From the NCBI GenBank assembly GCA_043808325.1, contig JAZDEY010000056.1, positions 1 through 64,000 of the forward strand: a stretch of DNA of 64,000 bases, in the 5' to 3' direction. Source of the stretch: JAZDEY01 sp043808325 [NCBI: Candidatus Eiseniibacteriota bacterium]. GTDB lineage: Bacteria; Arandabacterota; Arandabacteria; Arandabacterales. Under the pieces are notes generated by a model. That model ran no database searches and was not told the DNA's origin. It worked only from the letters and a program-made list of their open reading frames with translations. Each line of letters opens with the position of its first letter. Position 1 is the stretch's first letter. Both the position numbers and the translations under genes were made by a program. Of this stretch, positions 8,494 through 17,279 are shown piece after piece.

Positions 8494-11400
8494 CTACTTC
8501 ACAAGTAACATCTTCTTGGTCGCCGCGAACTTGCCGGCTTCCATCTTGTAGAAGTACACTCCGCTCGATACCCGCTCGCCTACCTGATTCCTGCCGTCCC
8601 ATCCTATCGAGTACCGGCCAGGTTCCGTACGCCCATCCTTCAACACCTTCACCAACTGCCCCATCGCGTTGTAGACCTTGATGGAGACGTCGCTGGCGCT
8701 CGCCACCTCAAACCTTATCTCGGTAGCTGCTACCACCGGGTTGGGGCTGTTCTGGGCCAAACCCCAGACATAGGTCGTCGTCTTGGGCTGGACCACGCCT
8801 GCCCCGGAACCACCCGGCAGACCAAAGATGTTATAAAGAATAGCCTTCATGAACTCGACCTGACCCTCATACACACCGGCCTGGAATGAAGGCGCCGGTG
8901 ACGCCGCGGTACCGTTGCAGTACCCCGTCGTATGGTTGATCATAGAGCACAGGTCGAAGTTCACTGACACGCACTGACCCTTACCCTGGTACTCAGTGTA
9001 GGTGGCCCCATCAGCGTGCGTAAAGCCGCCGCTGCCGCCCACATTCAGGACATCCAGGAACTGCTGCGCCGTGTAACCCAAAGGCGGCGTAGCATTGGTC
9101 AGGACGTAACTCATGTCCTTCAGATACGGGCACTCTCTGTAGATCAGGACGGAGTCCAACGGGATAGCGGTCGGTGTTCCGAACACGCTGACCGTCGCCG
9201 GCGGTTTCATGTAGACATAAGGCTTCGTGAAGCCGCTTTCCATCTCTTCCTGGTAGGTAGTGCCCATGATGCCGCTCAGGAATTCGCCACCAAGCGAATC
9301 CTCCCCAACCACCCCCATGTTGTAAGCTATCCGGTCGCCCATGAGCACCACCTTACCATAGTTGTTAAGGTAGGTCCTCAAAGCAACCTGAGCTTCCTTG
9401 TCGAACAGGTAGTTGGAGAAGTAGGGCCCGGTGAACCACACAACAGCAGCATAATCCGAGAACCAAATCGGATGTATGTGCATGTTCGAGCCCGCGCCGC
9501 TGATGTCGAACTTGTCGAAGCAGTACCCGGCATCCTGAAGCGTCTGCTCGTAATAGTCCTCGAGCGGATGGAGATTATCCAGATCGCTCATGCACGGCGA
9601 CCAGTCATAGAGGTTCCTATTATGGCCGTCAACAAGCAGAATCTTAGGACCCGTGTAGCTGGGTGACAAGAACGGCAGAATCCCGAAGTGGAAGTAATCG
9701 TGCTCGGTCCCATCACGATCCGGATTGGTCGGATTAGCCCTCACCGGGAAGTACCCGATGTTGGCCAAAGCGTCGGTCGCCTTGATGTAATACCAAATCA
9801 TGGTGCCGACTGGCCAAGAGGTGGCGCCAGGGAAGAAGTCGCTGGCCTTGAGAGTACCGTAGAACTCGCCACCCAGAAGCGGATTGCCCGGCTCGGCGGG
9901 CGTATGAAGCGTCATGGGCCGGGATACCCAGGTCGCTCCCTTGTCCTTGCTGCCTACGATCTGGACCGACGACAGGTTGTTCTTGTCCGTTACATTCAGG
10001 TACATCTGCGTGCCGTGCGGAAGTGGCGCCGGCGTCGGACCTGAATACCTGTTTATCGTGTCGGGGCTATAGGCATCAAAGAACGAGTTATAGGCCTGAG
10101 CGACTTCCTCGAGGAAGCTGTCCTGGAGGATGTCGATCCCACGAGCACTGAACATGGACGCCTGGCCGTCAAAGAAGCCAACAGACACGTTATCAACTAT
10201 GTTGTCCGTGTCCTTGTGCTTACCGCGGCACACGTCACCCAGCACCGAGTTGTCCATCTGGTCCCAGCAGAACTGCATCGAGTCTGCCGATGGGCCGTAG
10301 AACGCGGTCACATTCTCGTTGCGGTCGAAGTTCCAGAAGAAGCAACCGCCGTAGAGAATGTACTTGTCGATGTTGTTCCACGGACACCACGTGTCGTTCA
10401 CACCGTCGTAGAACCTGACCTGGGTGTCGGTGTAGTCGCAGGTGTAATCCCAAGCGCACATGAAGTTGTCGTACTGCCATACAGCGCCGGTATTCATAAC
10501 GGGAATCTTCGGCGACAGCAGCCTGTAGTACCAGCCGTTTCTCCAGGCAACGCCCGAAGGATAGCCCTTCTCTGGGCGGCTGCGCCATACCCACGAGGAG
10601 TCCAGCGTGCACGTGGTACGGGCACCCCCGTCTCCACCCTCATACGGCGGATCCGGATCCCGCTTGATGTGCCAGGCCTGGGCAACCTTCGGGGCGTCCT
10701 CGAGCGTCCAGTACTGTGGCAGCGCCCCGAAAACAGCGCTGGTCTCAAAGTCCTGAGCGTAGAAGCTTCCGGGATTGCCGTAAAGCTTTACGTTGTCAAG
10801 GAAGGCCGCGCCGTCGGTGTCGCCCTTACCGTCCATGTCGCTCCATGCTCCGTCAGATGTGAATCTCCATCTCAACTTCGGAGCATTGACCGTTGGGGTC
10901 AACATCGCCGTGGTGATGATCCCCTTGAATGCGGGCACACCAATAGGGACTCTGGGCTGCCAGTTGCACAGGTTGAGCCTGTTGAGGTCCGTGTTCGCCC
11001 AGAAATCGGGGTTAGGAACCGGGGTCCCACCGCAAGGGCCACCCGGGTCGTTACTGGTGGAATTGAACAGGGCAAGGTTCTTCCAGGTAGTGCCAGCCAA
11101 GTAGTCGACAAAGTAGTAGTCGTACTTGCACTCCATGTCATACCTGGGATCGAAGTACAGCGTACAGCCGTTCGCCACATTGAATGACGAAGGCAGCGCG
11201 AGCTGCACTACGCAGTGCCACTGGTTGCCGTAACCGGGCGGGTTGAGCCAGGTGCCGCACTCAGTAGGCTTGCCGTTCCACATCGAAGAAGCGCCGCACC
11301 ACAGGGCGCGGCTACCAACATACAGCGGCGTACCACCAAGTGATAGATTGGTGCCGAGGTAGCTGTCGATGTGCCAGTAATTGACACCGGTCTGTGAAGC

Positions 11401-11760
11401 CTGTGATCTTACATCTTTGTACAAGAAGCAGCTGGTGTCCCAAGGCGGATTGGTTCCGCACGAGTCACCGACTCCCCCCTCAACGCACCAGGTGTTCTGG
11501 CCGACAGGACCACCGGTCCCCTCACCACCACGCCCAACATTACCGCCACCGTTACATCTGGTGGTTCCGGTGTACACCTGAACCCAGGTGGTGTCTCCTG
11601 CCTGGAACATTAAGAACGGCCCGGAAGTAGGTATCCCGCCAACCGCCTGCTCAGGCGGCTGAAGCGGTCTTGCCTGCTCCCTCATACCCAGTGCAACGGA
11701 GGCAAGTCCTAAGATTAGGACCCCCACTGCCACGATACTTACTGCTCTAAATCTCATCAT
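8494..11760 (-). CDS. Large secreted protein with FlgD/T9SS-like C-terminal sorting domain
   Basis: This 1088-residue protein starts with a typical signal peptide (hydrophobic residues 5-24, cleavage likely after ALG). It contains several aromatic-rich beta stretches suggestive of carbohydrate- or jelly-roll-type modules (around residue 320 a DFETSAVFGALPQYWTLED segment typical of such modules), then from about 700 a Rossmann-like region beginning ILLVDGHN and VVLMGDRIAYN. The last 90 residues (QNSPNPVVAATEIRF, SIKVYNAMGQLVK, SSGVYFYKMEAG, KKMLLVK) are the canonical FCB-type secretion/anchoring domain. Its own promoter, long leader and terminator make it a monocistron. It could be a degradative or adhesive surface protein; no catalytic residues could be assigned. 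Confidence 0.78.
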   Translation of the reverse strand: MMRFRAVSIVAVGVLILGLASVALGMREQARPLQPPEQAVGGIPTSGPFLMFQAGDTTWVQVYTGTTRCNGGGNVGRGGEGTGGPVGQNTWCVEGGVGDSCGTNPPWDTSCFLYKDVRSQASQTGVNYWHIDSYLGTNLSLGGTPLYVGSRALWCGASSMWNGKPTECGTWLNPPGYGNQWHCVVQLALPSSFNVANGCTLYFDPRYDMECKYDYYFVDYLAGTTWKNLALFNSTSNDPGGPCGGTPVPNPDFWANTDLNRLNLCNWQPRVPIGVPAFKGIITTAMLTPTVNAPKLRWRFTSDGAWSDMDGKGDTDGAAFLDNVKLYGNPGSFYAQDFETSAVFGALPQYWTLEDAPKVAQAWHIKRDPDPPYEGGDGGARTTCTLDSSWVWRSRPEKGYPSGVAWRNGWYYRLLSPKIPVMNTGAVWQYDNFMCAWDYTCDYTDTQVRFYDGVNDTWCPWNNIDKYILYGGCFFWNFDRNENVTAFYGPSADSMQFCWDQMDNSVLGDVCRGKHKDTDNIVDNVSVGFFDGQASMFSARGIDILQDSFLEEVAQAYNSFFDAYSPDTINRYSGPTPAPLPHGTQMYLNVTDKNNLSSVQIVGSKDKGATWVSRPMTLHTPAEPGNPLLGGEFYGTLKASDFFPGATSWPVGTMIWYYIKATDALANIGYFPVRANPTNPDRDGTEHDYFHFGILPFLSPSYTGPKILLVDGHNRNLYDWSPCMSDLDNLHPLEDYYEQTLQDAGYCFDKFDISGAGSNMHIHPIWFSDYAAVVWFTGPYFSNYLFDKEAQVALRTYLNNYGKVVLMGDRIAYNMGVVGEDSLGGEFLSGIMGTTYQEEMESGFTKPYVYMKPPATVSVFGTPTAIPLDSVLIYRECPYLKDMSYVLTNATPPLGYTAQQFLDVLNVGGSGGFTHADGATYTEYQGKGQCVSVNFDLCSMINHTTGYCNGTAASPAPSFQAGVYEGQVEFMKAILYNIFGLPGGSGAGVVQPKTTTYVWGLAQNSPNPVVAATEIRFEVASASDVSIKVYNAMGQLVKVLKDGRTEPGRYSIGWDGRNQVGERVSSGVYFYKMEAGKFAATKKMLLVK

Positions 11761-11793
11761 GGTCCAAACCCTCCGATGCGAAACTCATTGCGA

Positions 11794-11811
11794 GCCAGTC
11801 TGCCGACTGGC
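11794..11811 (-). promoter_or_regulatory. Hairpin in the 5' leader of the secreted protein gene
   Basis: A 7-bp inverted repeat (GCCAGTC / GACTGGC, loop of four) lies in the roughly 210-base untranslated leader, 14 bases upstream of the GGAGGG ribosome binding site region. It may modulate translation; no known riboswitch class was recognised. Confidence 0.35.
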
Positions 11812-11975
11812 CGTTACCAAAGGGAAATCACTTGTTGTCGGACAGGTCATTTCCCCACACGGCAAACGGAAAATCGGAGGTACTACATACGGATTGCGTC
11901 TCACCCCCCTCCTCCAGCGAAGAGCGCTGCAAACTCAAAAGCCACAATTAGCACAATCACCCTACTACCCGCTGT

Positions 11976-12005
11976 ATTATACCAAATAAATGGGGCAGGT
12001 GTCAA
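11976..12005 (-). promoter_or_regulatory. Consensus sigma70-type promoter
   Basis: Minus-strand TTGACA (12000-12005), an 18-base spacer, and TATAAT (11976-11981). Both hexamers are perfect. Transcription would begin near 11969, leaving a leader of about 210 bases before the ATG at 11760. The 365-base gap between genes (11761-12125) holds this promoter, the leader and little else. Confidence 0.8.
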
Positions 12006-12125
12006 GATGCTTTGTTTCGAAGGGCTACCGGCTGCTGCGTGGGTTTGTGCACCCGGAGCGCGCCCGGAGAAGCAAGGAAGTGAAAGTCGCTTAGGAAGTG
12101 GTGTAAGTGATAACCGGGCCGAGCC

Positions 12126-13805
12126 TTAATCTAGAAACCGGGACAAATCCGCGATCCAGATCTCATAGTCTCCCGGCACGGCTCCACCCCGGCAGACCGA
12201 CAAGGAGGCCACCAGCTTACGCTCGGAGGCGACCGAGGACCAGGCCAGACGCTCGGGAATTCGCCAGCACTCGACGTCCTCTGACGAACCCGGCAAGCCA
12301 ATCACTACGGCCTCCGCAGGCCCGCTGCCCGCCAGTAGCCCGGATAGGTCGCTGACCACGAGCTCGCGCGATCTCTCCTCGCCTCTGATGTAGGCAACGT
12401 ACTTGCCGTCAGGGCTAAGGGCAGGTTCGCAGATGGAAGAAGCGCTGGCCTCCACCCGATACAAACGGTCATCGTCCGTCGAAGCACCGGTCTTCAGGTC
12501 CAAGAGCCACACACCGTTTGGCTCGACCACGGCAAGGCTGCGGCTGGTCACGGGCGGGGCCGCCAGGGCTCCGCTGTGGGGAGACGGCGCCAGTACTCGA
12601 TTATGCAGGGCTCCCGTGCAGTCAAAGGTCACAAGGGTGGTCTCCCCAGCTACCACTTCAAAGTTCTCCGTCGGACTGCAGGCCTGCTCGTCGGTGACAT
12701 TGGCTGCATACGCGGAATGGGCACCGGCAGCCACACAGGTCACATAGACAAAGCTGGTGGGTGCCGGCCGGGTATACAGGTTTTCAAGCTTGCTTCCGTC
12801 CAAGTAGACAAGTTTTGTGCCGGGATCGGAACTGAAGCCCACTGTGCCGTGATAATAGACAAAATCTAGAAGAACGGTCGTAGTAACGTCAGGCGGGGCC
12901 GCAATGCTGTCAAAGGGTTCAGTACAGTACCCAGCGAGGTTCCCCCTGACCTCGACTTTCACCCCGGACGGTCTATATCGAAAGATGTGGGGTGTGCTCT
13001 TGCCGGAGTCTTTTCCGCCGATTATGATCTTGGCGACCGCAGAGGTATCAGGATGCTCCGCGGAGCGCGCGACCACTCTGATGTCACAAACCTTCACCCT
13101 GTCAGGCGAAGCGAAAGCCAAGAGGCTGCTGCCGTTGCCGCAGACCTGCTGGTCCTTGAAAGTGGCCGCCAGTATCCCGTTCTCGTTCCTCGCAAAGTCC
13201 GACGGATCGAGCGTGATCATTGTAAGGCTGTCGCCCTCGGGATACCGATACATTCCCAGATCGTAATCGTTTCCACCGCCCGATAAGTTGGAGAACGCCA
13301 GCCACGTGTGCCCGCCGAGAACCACCCAGGCGGGGCTGAAATTCGCCTGGGGCAATTTGACACGATCGGTGAACTGCACGGGCGCGCCCGGAGACTCGAG
13401 ACTGCTTGCGTCAACCGTGTAAATGTCCGACCGGCTGCCGCCAAAGTTCCTCTCGAACGCAATCGTCTGCCCATCAGGCGACCAGGCCGGCTTGAAATCG
13501 TGGAAATCATCCGACGTGATCTGATAGAAATGGGTGGTGTCTCCTTCCTCGTTACCAAGCTTCGCAACCCAGATGTGATTATATATGCCGTTGCCTGTAT
13601 CAGTTCTTGTCGAGACGAACGCCACAGCACGCGAGTCTGTGGGAGAGACGGCTGGAAACCGGCCTACTCCGCCGAACGCCTTCTGCCAGTAATCGCAATT
13701 GTGGCATATGGGCCCGGTACCCTTATCTTCTCCGCAGGAAGTCAGAAGTAAAACCGAAAGCCCAACTACAAGGAGAAGAAATGCAATCGCATGGGTGCTC
13801 CTCAA
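12126..13805 (-). CDS. TolB-like beta-propeller lipoprotein with a PEGA-like insert
   Basis: I start this gene at the TTG at 13805: it has a GGAGG site at 8 bases and gives a compact lipoprotein signal (MRSTHAIAF, hydrophobic run, lipobox LTSC), whereas the longer frame adds 52 residues of non-signal sequence. The product is 559 residues. It carries WD40/PD40-type blades (FPAVSPTDSRAVAFVS, KPAWSPDGQTIAFER, EPALSPDGKYVAYIR) as in the TolB propeller, and in the middle (about 310-400) a segment with GTVGFSSDPGTKLVYLDG and a closing VAGETTLVTFDC that looks like a PEGA domain. Such proteins are periplasmic or outer-membrane scaffolds. No pal/tol genes are adjacent, so the partner is unknown. Confidence 0.78.
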   Translation of the reverse strand: MRSTHAIAFLLLVVGLSVLLLTSCGEDKGTGPICHNCDYWQKAFGGVGRFPAVSPTDSRAVAFVSTRTDTGNGIYNHIWVAKLGNEEGDTTHFYQITSDDFHDFKPAWSPDGQTIAFERNFGGSRSDIYTVDASSLESPGAPVQFTDRVKLPQANFSPAWVVLGGHTWLAFSNLSGGGNDYDLGMYRYPEGDSLTMITLDPSDFARNENGILAATFKDQQVCGNGSSLLAFASPDRVKVCDIRVVARSAEHPDTSAVAKIIIGGKDSGKSTPHIFRYRPSGVKVEVRGNLAGYCTEPFDSIAAPPDVTTTVLLDFVYYHGTVGFSSDPGTKLVYLDGSKLENLYTRPAPTSFVYVTCVAAGAHSAYAANVTDEQACSPTENFEVVAGETTLVTFDCTGALHNRVLAPSPHSGALAAPPVTSRSLAVVEPNGVWLLDLKTGASTDDDRLYRVEASASSICEPALSPDGKYVAYIRGEERSRELVVSDLSGLLAGSGPAEAVVIGLPGSSEDVECWRIPERLAWSSVASERKLVASLSVCRGGAVPGDYEIWIADLSRFLD

Positions 13806-13881
13806 GCTACAGACCTCCAGCGCTACGAACCCCGACGGAAAACTCCTAGAAACCCCTAAGTCGATAACCTGAAACCCATTC

Positions 13882-13910
13882 ACTATAAGCAAGCCCCGAT
13901 AGCCTGTCAA
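13882..13910 (-). promoter_or_regulatory. Sigma70-type promoter of the beta-propeller lipoprotein gene
   Basis: Minus-strand TTGACA (13905-13910), 17-base spacer, TATAGT (13882-13887), about 75 bases ahead of the TTG start. Same hexamer pair as the promoter at 8378-8406. Confidence 0.7.
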
Positions 13911-13985
13911 GCCATTTTTGGCCTTGCAACTCGAGCTCGAAGAGGCGTAAGATGTCGTCAATCTTCTGTGCCGGAAAAGGACAAA

Positions 13986-15938
13986 ATGAAGCCCGGTCTT
14001 GTTTCTATTGTGGTCTTGGTATGGCTCGGGATCGTCACCGTGGCCTTCGGCTTCTATCAGTTTGCAGGCTTCACCAAGGCCAATCCCTTGGGAGATTACC
14101 TCTCATCCGCGGCCGCGGTTATCGCCATAACGGCAGTTGCAACCGCCCTGGGCCTCCGCCTCGCGCCTGATGCCAGGCCCAACCTGGGGACTGTTGTGAC
14201 CCGAACCGCCCTGGGGTTGGCCCTGCTGGGTGTCTTGACCCTGTTTCTCGCCGCCCTTGGAATGCTGAGACCCTATGTAGTCTGGCCGGCGGTAGCGGCG
14301 CTTGCCGCAGTGTGCTGGCGGCAGATCACACAGGTCACAACGTGGTTTCGCCGGGCAAGGCCTCAGTTGCTCGGCGGCTTTGAGTTCGTGGTGGTTGGGC
14401 TCGCGGGTTTCGCGTCGCTGGTCCTCTTGGTCAACTGCCTGGCCCCCTTGACTGCAAACGACGCTCTGGTCTATCATCTCAACCTTCCCAAGATCTACAC
14501 GGCTGCCTCGGGGCTCACGAGGTTGCCCTACAATGTGTACGCCAACATGCCGCATTACGGCGAAATGCTCTACACCCTATTCTATTCGGCCGCGGGTGAG
14601 ACCGCCTGCCGGATGTTCTACTTTCTGATGGTGATGGGCGCGACTGCCTCCGTCTATGCCCTGGCGCGCAGATTCATCTCGCGGAAGATGGCCCTTGCCG
14701 CCGCGGGAGCCTTCCTGGTCGAGCCCCTGGTGCTCGATCACCGAACGGTCTGCAACGTTGACGTGCTGCTTGCCTATTTCTTTGTTTCAGCCCTGATATT
14801 CCTTTTCGATCTTACCGGAACCAGGCCGGGCGCAAGGTCGGTTCTTGGTGCCTCGGTGCTTGCAGGCTTCATGCTCGGAACCAAATACACGGCGATCGCC
14901 CCTGCGTCGGCGCTCCTCGCCGTCCCGCTCATCAGCTCTCCCAAGCGGCCGAGCACCAGGGTCTTTGTGATTGCGGTCCTGGTGGCTGCGGCCATCTTTG
15001 CGCCCTGGGTGATAAAGAACGAAGCCTACGTCGGCAGTCCCTTCTATCCCCTCTTCGAAGGCAGGTTTGACGGAGCGAACTGGGACAGCGCCCAGGAGCG
15101 GGAGTTGGTGGCGTGGCAGCGAAGCATGGGCATGGGGAGGAGCCTGGCCGACTATCTTCTGCTGCCGCTTAACGCCAGCGTCCGAGGCAAGCCGGAAATG
15201 GGGTACTCCCGGTTTGATGGGACGATGACTCCGCTGCTGCTCATCCTGCTGCCCCTCGCCCTGCTCAAGCGTACCAGAGAGGTGATCACGCTTGTCGTCA
15301 TGATGGTGGGAACTTTCGTTTTCTGGGCTTTGGTCTCTCAGCAGCTGAGGTTTCTCTTGCCCACGATTGCTCTCGCAGCCGTCCTTGCAGGCATGGGTCT
15401 CGCGAATCTCCAGGAGCGCATCGGCAGGAGGCAGATGAGCGTCGCCCTGGCGGCTACCGCGGCCATCATGGCCTTTTCCATTATCGTTCCCGACCAGTAC
15501 GGAAAGCCCTTCGTAGTCGCGGGGGCAGGTGACAAGCTGGGAGTGGTGCTTGGGCTCGAGCCGCGGGAGCAGTACCTGGAGAGAAACATCCAGTCGGTCG
15601 CGATGTCGAGCCACGTCCGCAAGAGCCTCCCCCGACGGGAACCGATCTTCATGGTTTGGGAGAACCGAGGCTACTATTTTGACAATCCTTACTTCGCCGA
15701 CAGTTTCTTTGAGGTATCAACCCTAATGCGGATGGTGTCCCGGGCGCGCGATGGGGATGAGCTCGCGCGGGCAATCACGGGGATGGGTTTCAGGTACGTC
15801 GTGGTCAATGATTGGCTGGGTGACTACTTCTTAAGGTACTATCCGCCCGCGGACGCGGCGAAACTCAAGGAATTCATCATGACCAGGCTTCAGCCGGTCC
15901 ATTCTGCAAACCGGATGACGCTCTACAGCATCCGCTGA
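13986..15938 (+). CDS. Multi-spanning GT-C (family 39-like) glycosyltransferase
   Basis: The 650-residue product has about a dozen hydrophobic segments and an early extracytoplasmic loop containing ANDALVYHLNLPKIY, the place where GT-C enzymes of the PMT/ArnT group carry their catalytic acid. The last 130 residues form a soluble tail. Such enzymes transfer a sugar from a polyprenyl-phosphate donor to lipid, protein or glycan on the outer face of the inner membrane. I choose the ATG at 13986, which follows GGAAAAGG, over a GTG six codons upstream. It is the only plus-strand gene here, diverging from the propeller lipoprotein and converging on the AP-superfamily gene. Family 39-like assignment is good, substrate unknown. 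Confidence 0.78.
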   Translation: MKPGLVSIVVLVWLGIVTVAFGFYQFAGFTKANPLGDYLSSAAAVIAITAVATALGLRLAPDARPNLGTVVTRTALGLALLGVLTLFLAALGMLRPYVVWPAVAALAAVCWRQITQVTTWFRRARPQLLGGFEFVVVGLAGFASLVLLVNCLAPLTANDALVYHLNLPKIYTAASGLTRLPYNVYANMPHYGEMLYTLFYSAAGETACRMFYFLMVMGATASVYALARRFISRKMALAAAGAFLVEPLVLDHRTVCNVDVLLAYFFVSALIFLFDLTGTRPGARSVLGASVLAGFMLGTKYTAIAPASALLAVPLISSPKRPSTRVFVIAVLVAAAIFAPWVIKNEAYVGSPFYPLFEGRFDGANWDSAQERELVAWQRSMGMGRSLADYLLLPLNASVRGKPEMGYSRFDGTMTPLLLILLPLALLKRTREVITLVVMMVGTFVFWALVSQQLRFLLPTIALAAVLAGMGLANLQERIGRRQMSVALAATAAIMAFSIIVPDQYGKPFVVAGAGDKLGVVLGLEPREQYLERNIQSVAMSSHVRKSLPRREPIFMVWENRGYYFDNPYFADSFFEVSTLMRMVSRARDGDELARAITGMGFRYVVVNDWLGDYFLRYYPPADAAKLKEFIMTRLQPVHSANRMTLYSIR

Positions 15939-15993
15939 TCCCCTCCCGGGGCGCCGGATCGTACCCCACTCGCCCTGCCCCACTCGGCCTACC

Positions 15994-17271
15994 CTACTGG
16001 ATGTAACCCAGGGCCTTGAGCTTCTGCTTCACTTTGTCATCCACGGGAGACTCAATCGGCTTGCCGGCCCGCCTCCCGCCGGTCTCGTATGTGGGGATGG
16101 AGGCAACGGGATTTGACTTGAGGACCCTCGCGTCAAAGGCATCCGTAATGACGCTCCCGTCCATGTCTCTGCCCACAGGAAATCCGAGGGCATAGAGTAT
16201 CGTGGGTGTGATGTCGAGAACATCGGCATCGGGTATGTGCGCACCCTCGCGCACGCCCCCCCCCAAGAGGCCGATGAAGCCATAGTCACTGTGCATATAG
16301 ACGCCAAGCATCAATCCGCCGTCATCGGTATGCCACGGGCCCCGGAAGCCGTGATCGGACGCCACCACCAGCAAGGTTTCTCGATCGACCAATTCCATGA
16401 ATTCGCCGAGCACCCCGTCGATCCAAACATAGTAATTGTCGATCACCTTGCTCAAAGGATGCCCGGGCTCGCTCCGGAAGCCCCACATATTATGACACAG
16501 GGCATCCACCCCGTTGAAGTAGACCGCGAGGAATTGCACGCCCTTCTTCTGGATGTCGAACGCGATCCGTCTCATGGTCTCATCGACGGCATAGACCATC
16601 TTGACGTAATCCTTGCGCCACGCTTCACCGCCGATGCTCTCCGCAGGCGCCGTGACGGGATATATCCCGGCAATGGCGGCGTCGCTAACGGCGGCAGCCG
16701 TGAGCCTCAGCGCATCGATCTCCTCAAATAGATCGTCGGGATAGGTTTGTTTTTCGAGCTTTATGCCCCGCTCGGTCTCATACTGGACGTAGTCGCTCAC
16801 CAGGAAACCGTTGACCGGTTCGGCCGGCCAGGTGACCATCCATCCCACCACCCCAACCTTCATACCTTTCTCCCCAAGGACGTCCCAGATCGCCTTGACT
16901 CTTCTGGTATTGAGCGTATAGGGCACCGAATCGCCACGCGCTGTGGGGGCCAGGAAGCCCCCAATCCCGTGCTTGTCGGGAACCATCCCGGTGGCAATCG
17001 AAGTCCAGATGATCGGCGACTTCTGAAGCGGCTGCAAAGTCGCCAGCCGGCCGGTTGCGCCCTTGGACACCAGCCTGGCAAAATTGGGGAGCTTGCCCTG
17101 GTCCAGCAAGGGCGCGATCAGTGCCCAATCGGCTGCATCGATCCCCACAAAGATCACCTTGGTCGGATGCCGGAGCTTGGGCGCACACGAGACGGCAGTA
17201 AGTGCAAGAACGGCGACGAGGAAGGCGCAAGCCGCCTTCCGAGCGGAGCCTCCGAGGGCGTATGCGGTCAT
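15994..17271 (-). CDS. Lipoprotein alkaline-phosphatase superfamily phosphodiesterase
   Basis: The 425-residue product has a signal peptide with lipobox AVSC (Cys29) and then the type I phosphodiesterase/nucleotide pyrophosphatase core: first metal Asp in FVGIDAADW (Asp45), a nucleophile region KSPIIWTSIATG followed by PDKHG, a central Asp-x3-His pair in NGVDALCHNMWG, ASDHGF, and a late GAH before a DITPTILYALG motif. It should hydrolyse a phosphodiester, phosphonate or sulfate ester outside the cytoplasm. The C-terminus, KVKQKLKALGYIQ, matches the tails of another AP-superfamily enzyme and the APS kinase in this window. It is eight bases downstream of the GT-C/TPR gene and so closes the envelope-glycan operon. 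Substrate unknown. Confidence 0.85.
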   Translation of the reverse strand: MTAYALGGSARKAACAFLVAVLALTAVSCAPKLRHPTKVIFVGIDAADWALIAPLLDQGKLPNFARLVSKGATGRLATLQPLQKSPIIWTSIATGMVPDKHGIGGFLAPTARGDSVPYTLNTRRVKAIWDVLGEKGMKVGVVGWMVTWPAEPVNGFLVSDYVQYETERGIKLEKQTYPDDLFEEIDALRLTAAAVSDAAIAGIYPVTAPAESIGGEAWRKDYVKMVYAVDETMRRIAFDIQKKGVQFLAVYFNGVDALCHNMWGFRSEPGHPLSKVIDNYYVWIDGVLGEFMELVDRETLLVVASDHGFRGPWHTDDGGLMLGVYMHSDYGFIGLLGGGVREGAHIPDADVLDITPTILYALGFPVGRDMDGSVITDAFDARVLKSNPVASIPTYETGGRRAGKPIESPVDDKVKQKLKALGYIQ

Positions 17272-17279
17272 TTTTCGGC

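Noticed and set aside
10216-11187. Plus-strand frame of 323 codons opposite the large secreted protein
   Set aside because: Shadow of the minus-strand gene, no start context and no family resemblance.
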